Assembly: GCA_947447465.1 (NCBI GenBank)
Contig: CANFKE010000001.1
Location: 124,001 to 188,000, forward strand
Direction of reading: 5' to 3'
Origin: Chitinophagaceae bacterium
GTDB taxonomy: Bacteria > Bacteroidota > Bacteroidia > Chitinophagales > Chitinophagaceae
DNA length: 64,000 nucleotides
Part shown: one piece after another, positions 1 through 7,130 of the stretch
Layout: each line of letters begins with the position of its first letter
How positions within the stretch are numbered: position 1 is the stretch's first letter
The notes under the pieces: generated by a model
Databases searched by the model: none
What the model was told of the DNA's origin: nothing
The model's input: only the letters and a program-made list of their open reading frames with translations
Program-made: the position numbers and the translations under genes

Positions 1-328
1 TTGGCCCTCTTACTTCTACCATTGGCACCATCATGCTGAATTTACTACCGTTGTTAGTGACCTTGAATATATTGGTACCCCCGGAATCGCTGCCGGTTGT
101 TTTGCTGATATCGCTTACCGAGCTAATGGTGCCCAGATCATTGTCCAGCCCCATATTAAAGGATAGCATGTTGACACTGAGTTTTTCGGCACAGCCGCCA
201 AGATTGGCCGGATTGAGGTAAATACTGTTAATGGTATTGTAGCTGCCACCCGAAACCCCCAAGTAGCGCTGCGCATATACCGATAAAGTCAGACAAAGAA
301 CCGAAACGGAAAGGAATAGTTTTTTCAT
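1..328 (-). CDS. Outer-membrane protein, DUF5723-like, N-terminal part only
   Basis: The reading frame starts at the ATG at 328 on the minus strand and runs off the left edge, so only about 109 residues are visible. It begins with a clear type I signal peptide (MKKLFLSVSVLCLTLSVYAQ), followed by a stretch reading YLGVSGGSYNTINSIYLNPA. An early 'LNPA' segment after a short glycine/serine run is typical of Bacteroidota outer-membrane proteins of the DUF5723 type, so a beta-barrel or barrel-associated role is inferred. No catalytic motif can be judged from the fragment. A promoter-like TATCTTTA lies 35 nt upstream. Confidence 0.6.
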   Translation of the reverse strand, partial: MKKLFLSVSVLCLTLSVYAQRYLGVSGGSYNTINSIYLNPANLGGCAEKLSVNMLSFNMGLDNDLGTISSVSDISKTTGSDSGGTNIFKVTNNGSKFSMMVPMVEVRGP

Positions 329-450
329 AAGGTGCTGATTTGGTGAGGTTACTGACTATGCTATAAAGATAGTGAATGTATATGGATGACAGGCATATGT
401 GGGTTTTTTTATTGACCCAAATGGAATAGGTGCGGGTGGCGGTAATCAAT

Positions 451-488
451 AAAAATCCCTTGTTTCTGATAAGTCAAAAACAAGGGAT
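451..488 (-). terminator. Rho-independent terminator of the TPR gene
   Basis: A perfect 11-bp stem (ATCCCTTGTTT / AAACAAGGGAT) with a 12-nt loop. On the minus strand it is followed by five Ts, placing it just downstream of the TPR gene that stops at 508. Confidence 0.8.
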
Positions 489-507
489 GCTATTGAATGG
501 GTCGGTA

Positions 508-1923
508 TTATTTCTTTTTGTATCGGGCGATAAGCTCTGTAACCGATGCGCGCATCAGGTATTCGGGGTTGAGGTCTGTGAAAAGCTTAATTTTTTTAGG
601 TGCTTCTTTCAGTCCTTTTTCCAGTTGCAGCATGGCCTCTTTTACCTTGCCCATTTCGAACAGGGTGGCGGCATGGTAGTAGTTGAAATCTCCTTTTTCG
701 CCGCAGTGCTCACGTGCTACTTCCAGTTGTGTGATCACCTCATCGTAATAATGAGTGAGGAACAGACCACGTATCAGTGCCATCCAGGTCGATTTATTAC
801 CCGGCTTCAGGCGTACTGCATTGAGGTAGCATACAAGCGCCTCGCTCTTTACGTCCATTTCCATGAGGCAATTGCCTATGGCCATGCAATAGGTAGCATT
901 GTCTTTATCGAGATGCAAGGCCACTGAGAATGACTTTACTGCCTTATCCCACTGTTTTTCGCGGGCGTAGGTTTCGCCGATCTTAAAAAAGATAGAATCG
1001 TCCTGGGGGCTCAGTTGCGATGCCTGCCTGTAGTAGTGGCGGGCGCGGGTGAAGTCCTTTCTCTTTTCCCAGCAATAGCCCATTGCCTCAAATATTACAT
1101 CTTCGGGTTTGGCTATTTCTATATGCTTGGAAAGCGATTCGAGCGCTTTATCGTAGTTTTTGAGGCGCATATATGCATCGGCCATGTTGCGGTAGGCAAA
1201 CTCGAATTTTTCGTCGATGACCACGCAATATTCATAGGCGTCAATGCACTTTTCGTACATTTTAAGTCCCTGATAGGCAGCGCCGAGGTTGAACCAGGCC
1301 AGTGCATTGTAAGGGTCTTCGTCTGTAAGTTGGGTATGCATGGTCACGCTCTCCTCGAGGCGGCCTGTGAACTCAGCCCAGAAACAGATCTTTTGCAGTG
1401 CTTCTTCGTTGCGGCGGTCTATTTTTATGACCCGTTTCAGGGTATCATAAACGGCATCGAATTCTTCTCCCTCGTCATATACATCGGAGAGTTCGAGAAG
1501 GATCTCCACCTTATCGCGGCCGGAGAAGTTCTCGGCCTGCGTTTCGAGCCATAGGGCTGCACGGTCGAATTTGAGCTGGGCCAGCAAAATATCGGCCCTC
1601 AGCAGTACGGCATCAACATTGTTGCTGTCGTATTGCTCCATTTCGTCAAGCGCTTTGAGCGCCTGACCGTATTTCTGCGACTGGGTAAGTATCTCTGCCT
1701 TAAGCAGGAGAATAGAAGGGGAGAAGGGATAGTAAGTGCGGGCAATATCGCATGCCAGCAGTGCTTCATCTTCTTTACTATTCTGAAAAAAATATTCTAT
1801 AACACTCTCAAACTCTTCCTCGTCAAGTATGCTTATTGAATTGCCTTTTTTTACTTCTTCGTACTTAATTAAAATATCTTCAATTGAACCCCAGTCGTCG
1901 TCATTATAGTCGTCATCAAACAT
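508..1923 (-). CDS. Tetratricopeptide-repeat protein
   Basis: This 471-aa protein has no signal peptide. It starts with a very acidic N-terminus (MFDDDYNDDDWGSIED) and then consists almost entirely of TPR helices. Repeats are readable from about residue 75 to 420, for example ALAWFNLGAAYQGLKMYEKC and a 'FKIGETYAREKQWDKAVKSF' unit. TPR arrays are protein-protein scaffolds, and the protein is likely cytoplasmic. Nothing here identifies its partner. It is transcribed as a single gene, with its own terminator at 451-488 and a -7-like box (TAACTTTA) about 18 nt upstream of the start. The fold is secure; the function is unknown. Confidence 0.85.
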   Translation of the reverse strand: MFDDDYNDDDWGSIEDILIKYEEVKKGNSISILDEEEFESVIEYFFQNSKEDEALLACDIARTYYPFSPSILLLKAEILTQSQKYGQALKALDEMEQYDSNNVDAVLLRADILLAQLKFDRAALWLETQAENFSGRDKVEILLELSDVYDEGEEFDAVYDTLKRVIKIDRRNEEALQKICFWAEFTGRLEESVTMHTQLTDEDPYNALAWFNLGAAYQGLKMYEKCIDAYEYCVVIDEKFEFAYRNMADAYMRLKNYDKALESLSKHIEIAKPEDVIFEAMGYCWEKRKDFTRARHYYRQASQLSPQDDSIFFKIGETYAREKQWDKAVKSFSVALHLDKDNATYCMAIGNCLMEMDVKSEALVCYLNAVRLKPGNKSTWMALIRGLFLTHYYDEVITQLEVAREHCGEKGDFNYYHAATLFEMGKVKEAMLQLEKGLKEAPKKIKLFTDLNPEYLMRASVTELIARYKKK

Positions 1924-2172
1924 AATTCATGAGATTTGTAGTAAAGTTAATGAAAAATGTATGCCAAAGATGTGTGTCAGTGTTACGTAAATGTCAAAAT
2001 ACACAGGTTATCAACACAATACAGAGCACATTGAGCGTGCGAAGGTCTGCGATCATCTATGACAGCAAGAAGTAGCCATACACAACAGATACGCAATGCT
2101 ATATGTTGCAAAGCAGTTACTTATGCATGTGTTTTAAGTAGTATGTCCTTCTTCCGGGTGTTGGGTGGATGC

Positions 2173-2961
2173 TTAAATAGCGCCTGTTCGGCCACCATCA
2201 ACAGGTATGGAAGTTCCATTTACATAAGCTGCAGCCGGGGAGGCAAGGAATGCCACTACGGCAGCTATTTCTTCCGGTTTGCCAAATCGGCGGGCAGGGA
2301 TCTCGTCTATCATCTCCTGTTCTACCTCGTGTTTGTCTTTACCTGTCTTGGCAGATTTGGTATTGAGTATGGTATCCAGGCGCTCTGTAGAGGTAGCGCC
2401 GGGGAGCACATTATTTACCGTTATGCCGAATTCGCCCAGCTCATTGGCCATAGTTTTGGCCCAAGATGCTACCGCGCCGCGAATGGTGTTAGATACGCCC
2501 AGACCCTTGAGCGGTATCTTTACTGAAGTAGATATGATATTGATGATGCGGCCATAACCTGCTTTCTTCATGCCTGCTGTTACCAGGTTGGAAATGATCT
2601 GGTTACATATCAAATGCTGTTGAAATGCCATGAGGAAATCCTCCGGTCTTGCGGCAGTTATTGGTCCGCCTGCGGGGCCACCGGTATTGTTGATGAGTAT
2701 ATGAACGTCGTTATTGGCTACAAAGCTTTCTACGGCGGTCTTTACTGCATTAATGTCGGAATAGTCGGCCACGAGGTAGCCGTGATGCTGACCTGCTTTG
2801 GTGTCGAGGGTCTGCACAGCCAGTTTCAGTTTATCCTCATTGCGGGAAACGAGTATGCAACGTGCGCCCATAGCTGCCATAGCCTGTGCTGAAGCCAATC
2901 CGATACCTTGTGTGCTGCCGCCTACGAGGGCGGTCTTTCCTGTAAGATCCTGTGAAAGCAT
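2173..2961 (-). CDS. SDR-family oxidoreductase with degenerate active site
   Basis: A 262-aa short-chain dehydrogenase/reductase-fold protein. The dinucleotide loop reads GGSTQGIG (residues 14-21) rather than TGxxxGxG. The NNTGG strand at 91-95 and the C-terminal PVDGG motif are present. The serine region reads ISTS (143-146), but the usual catalytic YxxxK is replaced by S157-NTI-R161. I recall a BKR-like SDR subgroup that lacks a perfect cofactor motif and tetrad, and this protein fits it. A Rossmann NAD(P)-binding role is likely, but a normal ketoreductase activity should not be assumed. The ATG at 2961 lies 4 nt after a TATCTTTA box. It is monocistronic, with no related neighbour. Confidence 0.85.
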   Translation of the reverse strand: MLSQDLTGKTALVGGSTQGIGLASAQAMAAMGARCILVSRNEDKLKLAVQTLDTKAGQHHGYLVADYSDINAVKTAVESFVANNDVHILINNTGGPAGGPITAARPEDFLMAFQQHLICNQIISNLVTAGMKKAGYGRIINIISTSVKIPLKGLGVSNTIRGAVASWAKTMANELGEFGITVNNVLPGATSTERLDTILNTKSAKTGKDKHEVEQEMIDEIPARRFGKPEEIAAVVAFLASPAAAYVNGTSIPVDGGRTGAI

Positions 2962-2965
2962 GGGG

Positions 2966-2973
2966 TAAAGATA
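2966..2973 (-). promoter_or_regulatory. -7-like box of the SDR gene
   Basis: TATCTTTA on the minus strand ends 4 nt before the ATG at 2961. It is a one-base variant (final A) of the Bacteroidota TAnnTTTG element and would give an essentially leaderless mRNA. Confidence 0.45.
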
Positions 2974-3095
2974 AAGAGGAAAAGTGAAGGGTGGAGTGTT
3001 TAAGGTTATTGCTGTTGGTTACGTAGTTATGTCGCCCTTACAGGGCTTGCTCGTTTTTATTCTGAGAGTTGGGGGATGGTTTTATTAGGGGGTGC

Positions 3096-3524
3096 TTACT
3101 GTAGCTTGAACAGTATAGGTTGGGTATAAAACACCTTTACTACTTTGCCATTTTGTTTAGCGGGTCGCCATGGCGGCATGGATCTCAGTACTCTTATTGC
3201 TTCCTGGTCGCAGCCATATCCAATTCCGCGAGCTACTTTAAAGTCGCTGAGTGTGCCATCTTCATTGACTACAAACTGAATGGCCACTCTACCTTGTATA
3301 TTCTTTTTTATAGCACTGTCGGGGTAAATTATGTTGTTGGCCAGAAATTGAAGAATATCAAATGAGGGGGCAGGCATTTGCTCCACAAATTGATAGACTG
3401 TTTGGCCAGTAGAGTCGGGTGTTTTAGGCCCTGCCTTTGTAATAGTTAGTTCCGCAGGTTTGGCGGATTGTGCAAATGCAATGGTAGTGAAGGCAAGTGA
3501 TAGTAATAGTAATGAATATTTCAT
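3096..3524 (-). CDS. TonB C-terminal domain protein (paralogue 3 of 3)
   Basis: A secreted protein of about 142 aa. I choose the ATG at 3524 because it opens directly into a signal peptide (MKYSLLLLSLAFTTIAFAQ); the upstream in-frame ATG at 3548 overlaps the stop of the previous gene. The C-terminal ~90 residues form a TonB-C fold: YPDSA, a GRVAIQFVVNEDGTL strand pair, the MPPWRPAKQNGK turn, and a final beta strand ending in PILFKL. Canonical TonB has an N-terminal membrane anchor and a long proline spacer. Here there is a cleavable signal and a short linker, so a free periplasmic TonB-C domain is more likely than an ExbBD-coupled energy transducer. No exbB or exbD is nearby. Confidence 0.85.
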   Translation of the reverse strand: MKYSLLLLSLAFTTIAFAQSAKPAELTITKAGPKTPDSTGQTVYQFVEQMPAPSFDILQFLANNIIYPDSAIKKNIQGRVAIQFVVNEDGTLSDFKVARGIGYGCDQEAIRVLRSMPPWRPAKQNGKVVKVFYTQPILFKLQ

Positions 3525-3544
3525 TTTTGTTTTTTGTTTATAGG

Positions 3545-3964
3545 TCATAATTGAAAATTGATACTTTGTGTGTAGTAAACCTTTACGGGTGTACCATTGA
3601 GCATGCCGGGTTTCCAGGGTGGCATAGAGCTCAGTACTCTTATGGCTTCTTTCTCGCAGCCGTGACCAATTTTGCTTTTGGCCTTAAATTCTCCCAGTGT
3701 GCCATCTTCATTGACCGCAAATTGTATGATCACTTTTCCTTGTATATTCTTTCTTCTTGCCTTCTCGGGGTAAGCAATATTTTGAGCCAGAAACTTGCGA
3801 ATATCGACATAAGGTACCGGCAGCTTTTCAGTGTAGCCGGTGCTATTGCCAGAGTCAGCTTTTGCCGGGGCGGTCTGTGCTGCCTGTTGCTGCTCTGTTT
3901 GTGTGGTCTGTGCCGCAACAGATGAGGTGATAGTAATAAGAAGCGAGAAGAGTATATACTTCAT
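3545..3964 (-). CDS. TonB C-terminal domain protein (paralogue 2 of 3)
   Basis: A 139-aa protein starting at the ATG at 3964 with a signal peptide (MKYILFSLLITITSSVAAQ), then a Gln/Ala/Thr-rich linker and a TonB-C domain. Signature segments are YPEKARRKNIQGKVIIQF, AVNEDGTL, CEKEAIRVLSSMPPWKPG and a C-terminal YTQSINF strand. It is the middle of three tandem paralogues on the same strand, 20 nt upstream of the next one. The three share the same domain order and near-identical NEDGTL and MPPW motifs, which implies local duplication. It is probably co-transcribed with its neighbours. It could bind an outer-membrane TonB-dependent receptor or a non-receptor partner; the sequence does not decide. 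Confidence 0.85.
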   Translation of the reverse strand: MKYILFSLLITITSSVAAQTTQTEQQQAAQTAPAKADSGNSTGYTEKLPVPYVDIRKFLAQNIAYPEKARRKNIQGKVIIQFAVNEDGTLGEFKAKSKIGHGCEKEAIRVLSSMPPWKPGMLNGTPVKVYYTQSINFQL

Positions 3965-4031
3965 ATGCAGATATGTGAATTGATATGTATCAGGCATTTG
4001 TGGCTTAGGAGCAGTAAATGCAATATGTATT

Positions 4032-4493
4032 TTAGTGCATAAAGAACCTCACCGGTTGGGTGTAGTTCACTTTTACATTTTTGCCGTTCTGTTTACCGGG
4101 TTTCCATGGGGGCATGCTTTTGATGACCCTAACCGCTTCCTCATCGCAGCCGGAACCTATGCCTCTGACGGCACGTACATTGCTGAGGGTGCCATCTTCA
4201 TTGACAATAAACGAGACTGCCACAGTGCCCTGTGTGCCGTTCTTTTGTGCGCTATCGGGGTAGTGGATGTTTTTACTGATGTAAGAGCTGATATCAACTG
4301 AAGGAGAAGGCATTTGCTCAACAAAGGTGAAAACTATAGGTGGGGGCGGCGGGGCAGGTGTTGGTGTAATGCCGGGATCTATACCATTAGGGTCTGTTGT
4401 TTCGGGTTTTGCCGTTTCTACGGATCTCTTTGTTGTTTGTGCTATAGTGCCGGTAGATAGTGCCAGTGACAGGATAATGAGGAAGTATTTCAT
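4032..4493 (-). CDS. TonB C-terminal domain protein (paralogue 1 of 3)
   Basis: A protein of about 153 aa from the ATG at 4493 (signal peptide MKYFLIILSLALSTGTIAQ). It is the first and longest of the tandem TonB-C trio. Unlike the other two it carries a proline-rich spacer (TPTPAPPPPP, about residues 40-55) before the TonB-C domain, a short version of the extended spacer of true TonB. The domain shows YPDSAQKNGTQGTVAVSF, IVNEDGTL, CDEEAVRVIKSMPPWKPG and a YTQPVRF end strand. A cleavable signal makes a periplasmic location likely. A further in-frame ATG at 4535 would extend it by 14 residues and spoil the signal peptide, so I reject it. Confidence 0.85.
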   Translation of the reverse strand: MKYFLIILSLALSTGTIAQTTKRSVETAKPETTDPNGIDPGITPTPAPPPPPIVFTFVEQMPSPSVDISSYISKNIHYPDSAQKNGTQGTVAVSFIVNEDGTLSNVRAVRGIGSGCDEEAVRVIKSMPPWKPGKQNGKNVKVNYTQPVRFFMH

Positions 4494-4622
4494 TTGTATG
4501 GTTTGCATAAAGATACGATTTAGTTCAGATTCCATAAAGGAGGTGCATGTTGCAGGTGAAGTAGAATAGCCGGAATAGGTGTAGTTGTGTGGTGATATGT
4601 TTTCTTTAACAGGTATATGTAG

Positions 4623-4630
4623 TAAATTTG
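4623..4630 (+). promoter_or_regulatory. -7 promoter box, GT2 gene
   Basis: TAAATTTG matches the Bacteroidota -7 consensus TAnnTTTG and ends 6 nt before the ATG at 4637. The TTG inside the box can be mistaken for a start codon. Confidence 0.6.
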
Positions 4631-4636
4631 CGGTAC

Positions 4637-5560
4637 ATGAATTATGCGTACAAGGTATCTGCGGTCATCTGCTCTTATAACAGGGCAAGATTTGTCATTA
4701 AAGCTGTTGAGAGTATTTTCAATCAGGGTTATGACAGGAGCCAACTGGAGGTAATAGTTGTGGATAATAACAGCACCGATGGTACACAGGAGCAACTGGC
4801 TAAGTATAAAAGCGAGCATCCGGAGTATAATTTTAGTTTTTATGTAGAAAGTAATCAGGGTGTGGCGTTTACGCGCAACAGATGTGCCCGTGAGGCGAAG
4901 GGAGAGATCGTTGCTTATCTGGACGATGATTCGGAGGCGCAACCCGGCTGGCTGGAGGGGATCGTATCTTTTTTTGATCAGCACCCCGATGTTTATTCGG
5001 TAGGCGGCAAGATCACCCCACGTTTCCTTACCGGTGTTCCCGACTGGTATTCCCGGTATTTCAATGGATTGGTAGGGTCGTTCGATCAGGGGCCAGCGGT
5101 GAAGCAGCTAACGGGAGAGCGATATCCGTGTGGTGCTAATATGGCATTCAGAAAGGAGGTGTTTGAAAAGGTCGGTTATTTTAATACGTTGTTGGGCAGA
5201 AGTGGTACAGGGCTGCTGGCCAATGAAGAGAAAGATATCTACAAGCGCATACTGGCTGCCGGCTGTAAGGTATATTACCTGCCGGGTATGAGTGTATTGC
5301 ATGCCGTAGAGGCCAATAAATTTGACAAGAACTATGTGCGCCGCCATAGCATGGGCATAGGAGGAGGCGAGCGCCTGCGCCTGAAGGGGCAGAATGGCGC
5401 GCTGGTAAAAAAGCTGATAGAATACATAGCCAAGTGGGGCTATGCTATAGTATATGGAGTGGGTTTTCTAGTAAAGGGGCAGTGGAGTAAGTTTTACATG
5501 TTGGAGCGGTTCAGGTGGTGGGTGATAGCCGGTTTCATTGACCCGAACGGCGCGAGATAA
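4637..5560 (+). CDS. Family 2 glycosyltransferase
   Basis: A 307-aa inverting GT-A glycosyltransferase, likely cytoplasmic at the inner membrane, that transfers a sugar from a nucleotide donor to a surface polysaccharide or glycoprotein glycan. The N-terminus has the GT2 start (VSAVICSYNRARFV), a VDNNSTDGT nucleotide-binding loop, the metal-binding LDDDSE (about residue 97) and an acceptor-side NEEKD around residue 200, where the catalytic base is expected. The C-terminal ~70 residues contain a hydrophobic stretch (YAIVYGVGFLV) that could be a membrane-associating helix. The ATG at 4637 is preferred over the TTG at 4628, which lies inside a promoter box. The acceptor is unknown. It stands alone, followed closely by an AraC regulator. 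Confidence 0.88.
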   Translation: MNYAYKVSAVICSYNRARFVIKAVESIFNQGYDRSQLEVIVVDNNSTDGTQEQLAKYKSEHPEYNFSFYVESNQGVAFTRNRCAREAKGEIVAYLDDDSEAQPGWLEGIVSFFDQHPDVYSVGGKITPRFLTGVPDWYSRYFNGLVGSFDQGPAVKQLTGERYPCGANMAFRKEVFEKVGYFNTLLGRSGTGLLANEEKDIYKRILAAGCKVYYLPGMSVLHAVEANKFDKNYVRRHSMGIGGGERLRLKGQNGALVKKLIEYIAKWGYAIVYGVGFLVKGQWSKFYMLERFRWWVIAGFIDPNGAR

Positions 5561-5612
5561 GATATATTCTGTTTTTTTACTTTCCGCTGATATTTGCGCA
5601 AGCAAAGCCACT

Positions 5613-5620
5613 TATTTTTG
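5613..5620 (+). promoter_or_regulatory. -7 promoter box, AraC-type regulator
   Basis: TATTTTTG ends 4 nt before the GTG at 5625. A TTTG at 5593-5596, 16 bp upstream, could be the -33 partner. Its position decides the start of the downstream gene. Confidence 0.6.
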
Positions 5621-5624
5621 TATA

Positions 5625-6485
5625 GTGGAAAGAGTAGCTGAAATCACCCAAAAGCGGCATGGGCCATTAGATAATTTTCTCGGGGCAGAGGCGAGAAAGG
5701 GCGTAGCTGAGCAGGTGATAGTCAGTGATCATATACATATTACTTGGCAAGACGCGGCATTTGCCGAAGATGACCAGCCGGAGGAATGTGGTCAGCTTTT
5801 TGTCTTTCCTATAGACGAGGCACGATGCTCATTGCAACTCTGCTACCTTACCTACAGCGATGCTGCCGCCGAAAGTGCGCAGGCCTGTTCCATTCAATTT
5901 TCCCCGTCTTTCTTTGATCAGTTTCCCGAAGGGGCGGTAGCCGGCAACCGGTATTTTTCTGCCGGGAAGGCCTCAGTGCTTCAGTTTGCAATAGACAGTA
6001 ATACTTTATCGCAGCTCAGCGACCTGAAGACCATAGTTAGTGGCGATGACCTTACCCGCATCCTGCAACAAACGAGTATAGCGATAAGTCTGCTTACATC
6101 GGCGTTGCAACACATCAGCAAGCCGGTGACGGTGGCTGAGGTGCCCGCTTGCCGCTTTCTGGCCTATGACAGTGAGCGGGAGAAGATAGTAGAAGCCTGT
6201 GCCATAATAGAGCGCCACGAGGGGCGCCCGCCTACAATACGTGAGTTGTCGAGGAAGGTGGCGATGAATGAGTGCTACCTGAAAAAGGGATTTAAGGCAC
6301 TTACCGGAAAGACGATACATGAATATCAACAGGAAATAAGGATCAACAGAGCCAAAGACATGCTGAAGGTGACCGGTATATCTGTTACGGACGTTGCACT
6401 GACGCTGGGCTATAGCAGCATATCGCATTTCAGCACCGCATTCAAGCGGGTGACAGGTATGAAGCCGTGTGAGTTATTGTCTTGA
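5625..6485 (+). CDS. AraC-family transcriptional regulator
   Basis: I place the start at the GTG at 5625 (product ERVAEITQKRHGPL..., 286 aa), because a -7 box sits 4 nt before it and the upstream in-frame TTG at 5538 lies inside the preceding gene. The C-terminal ~95 residues carry a double helix-turn-helix: IRELSRKVAMNECYLKKGFK for the first, and ISVTDVALTLGYSSISHFST followed by FKRVTGMKP for the second, the classic AraC signature. The N-terminal ~190 residues resemble no sensor domain I recognise. Many Bacteroidota AraC proteins of this PchR-like layout respond to siderophores, but that is only an analogy. The target genes are unknown. Confidence 0.85.
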   Translation: MERVAEITQKRHGPLDNFLGAEARKGVAEQVIVSDHIHITWQDAAFAEDDQPEECGQLFVFPIDEARCSLQLCYLTYSDAAAESAQACSIQFSPSFFDQFPEGAVAGNRYFSAGKASVLQFAIDSNTLSQLSDLKTIVSGDDLTRILQQTSIAISLLTSALQHISKPVTVAEVPACRFLAYDSEREKIVEACAIIERHEGRPPTIRELSRKVAMNECYLKKGFKALTGKTIHEYQQEIRINRAKDMLKVTGISVTDVALTLGYSSISHFSTAFKRVTGMKPCELLS

Positions 6486-6981
6486 TATAGAGGTATGTAG
6501 GAACAAAAGGACCATCATTTTTTTGACAAGACCGCATGATATGAAGTAGCAAAAAGATGACGAAGATCATCAAAATCGCAGGCCTAATCAACTGTTTCTG
6601 TCTCCAAATGTGTTTTGAATCATTAACTATGAATTAAAAACGGCTATTCGCATGTGTTATTTATTTAATATATAAATGATTATTAGTCAAAATCTGAAAA
6701 ATGTCGTTTTCCCGACGTGTTAAGTTTGTATTAATCGCCTAATATCAGGTATGTTTAATTTATTCTACAAAAATTTTATCCACAATTTGCACAATTCTGT
6801 GGATTATGCTGCGAAGCCTTGATTTTATTGGGTTTCAGCGAGTGATGTTTTTTTTATTTTGTTAAAATTTGTCTTAAAAACTACACTTATAGTGATTTTA
6901 AATCAACTAATTAACGCCTCATTAACGATTCAATAACAGGGCAAAAATGTAGGTACACTTTTTAGAATGAAACCTTTTTGC

Positions 6982-6989
6982 TATGTTTG
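6982..6989 (+). promoter_or_regulatory. -7 promoter box of the 2337-aa surface protein
   Basis: TATGTTTG matches TAnnTTTG and lies 141 nt upstream of the ATG at 7131. It would give a long untranslated leader, in contrast to the leaderless arrangement elsewhere in the window. Confidence 0.45.
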
Positions 6990-7004
6990 TCTCCTTAATG
7001 CTCT

Positions 7005-7040
7005 ATTTTCACAGGTGGGTCCATGATCCGCCATGAAAAT
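7005..7040 (+). other. Hairpin in the 5' leader of the surface protein mRNA
   Basis: ATTTTCA and TGAAAAT form a 7-bp outer stem. Inside it GGTGG pairs with CCGCC (one G-U) around a 9-nt loop GTCCATGAT. It lies just downstream of the predicted transcription start. No run of Ts follows, so it is unlikely to be a terminator; an mRNA-stability or regulatory role is inference. Confidence 0.5.
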
Positions 7041-7130
7041 AATTGCTTTAAAAAGTAAAGAAGAGGTAAAAAGTAATTTAACAATATTGGATTTTGGATT
7101 TGTGATCGATCGGTACATTAAATTGTAAAC

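Larger units (their letters stand above)
6486..7130 (+). other. Gene-free 645-bp leader region of the giant surface protein
   Basis: AT-rich DNA with no credible ORF. It contains a -7 box (6982-6989) and a stable hairpin (7005-7040). The part before 6980 shows only short AT-rich repeats (ATTAACG twice near 6910-6930) and no recognisable gene remnant. Confidence 0.6.

Noticed and set aside
2995-3060. Palindrome GCCCTTACAGGGC between the SDR and TonB-C genes
   Set aside because: Short stem, no T-run and no relation to the other hairpin family; not enough to call a terminator or repeat.
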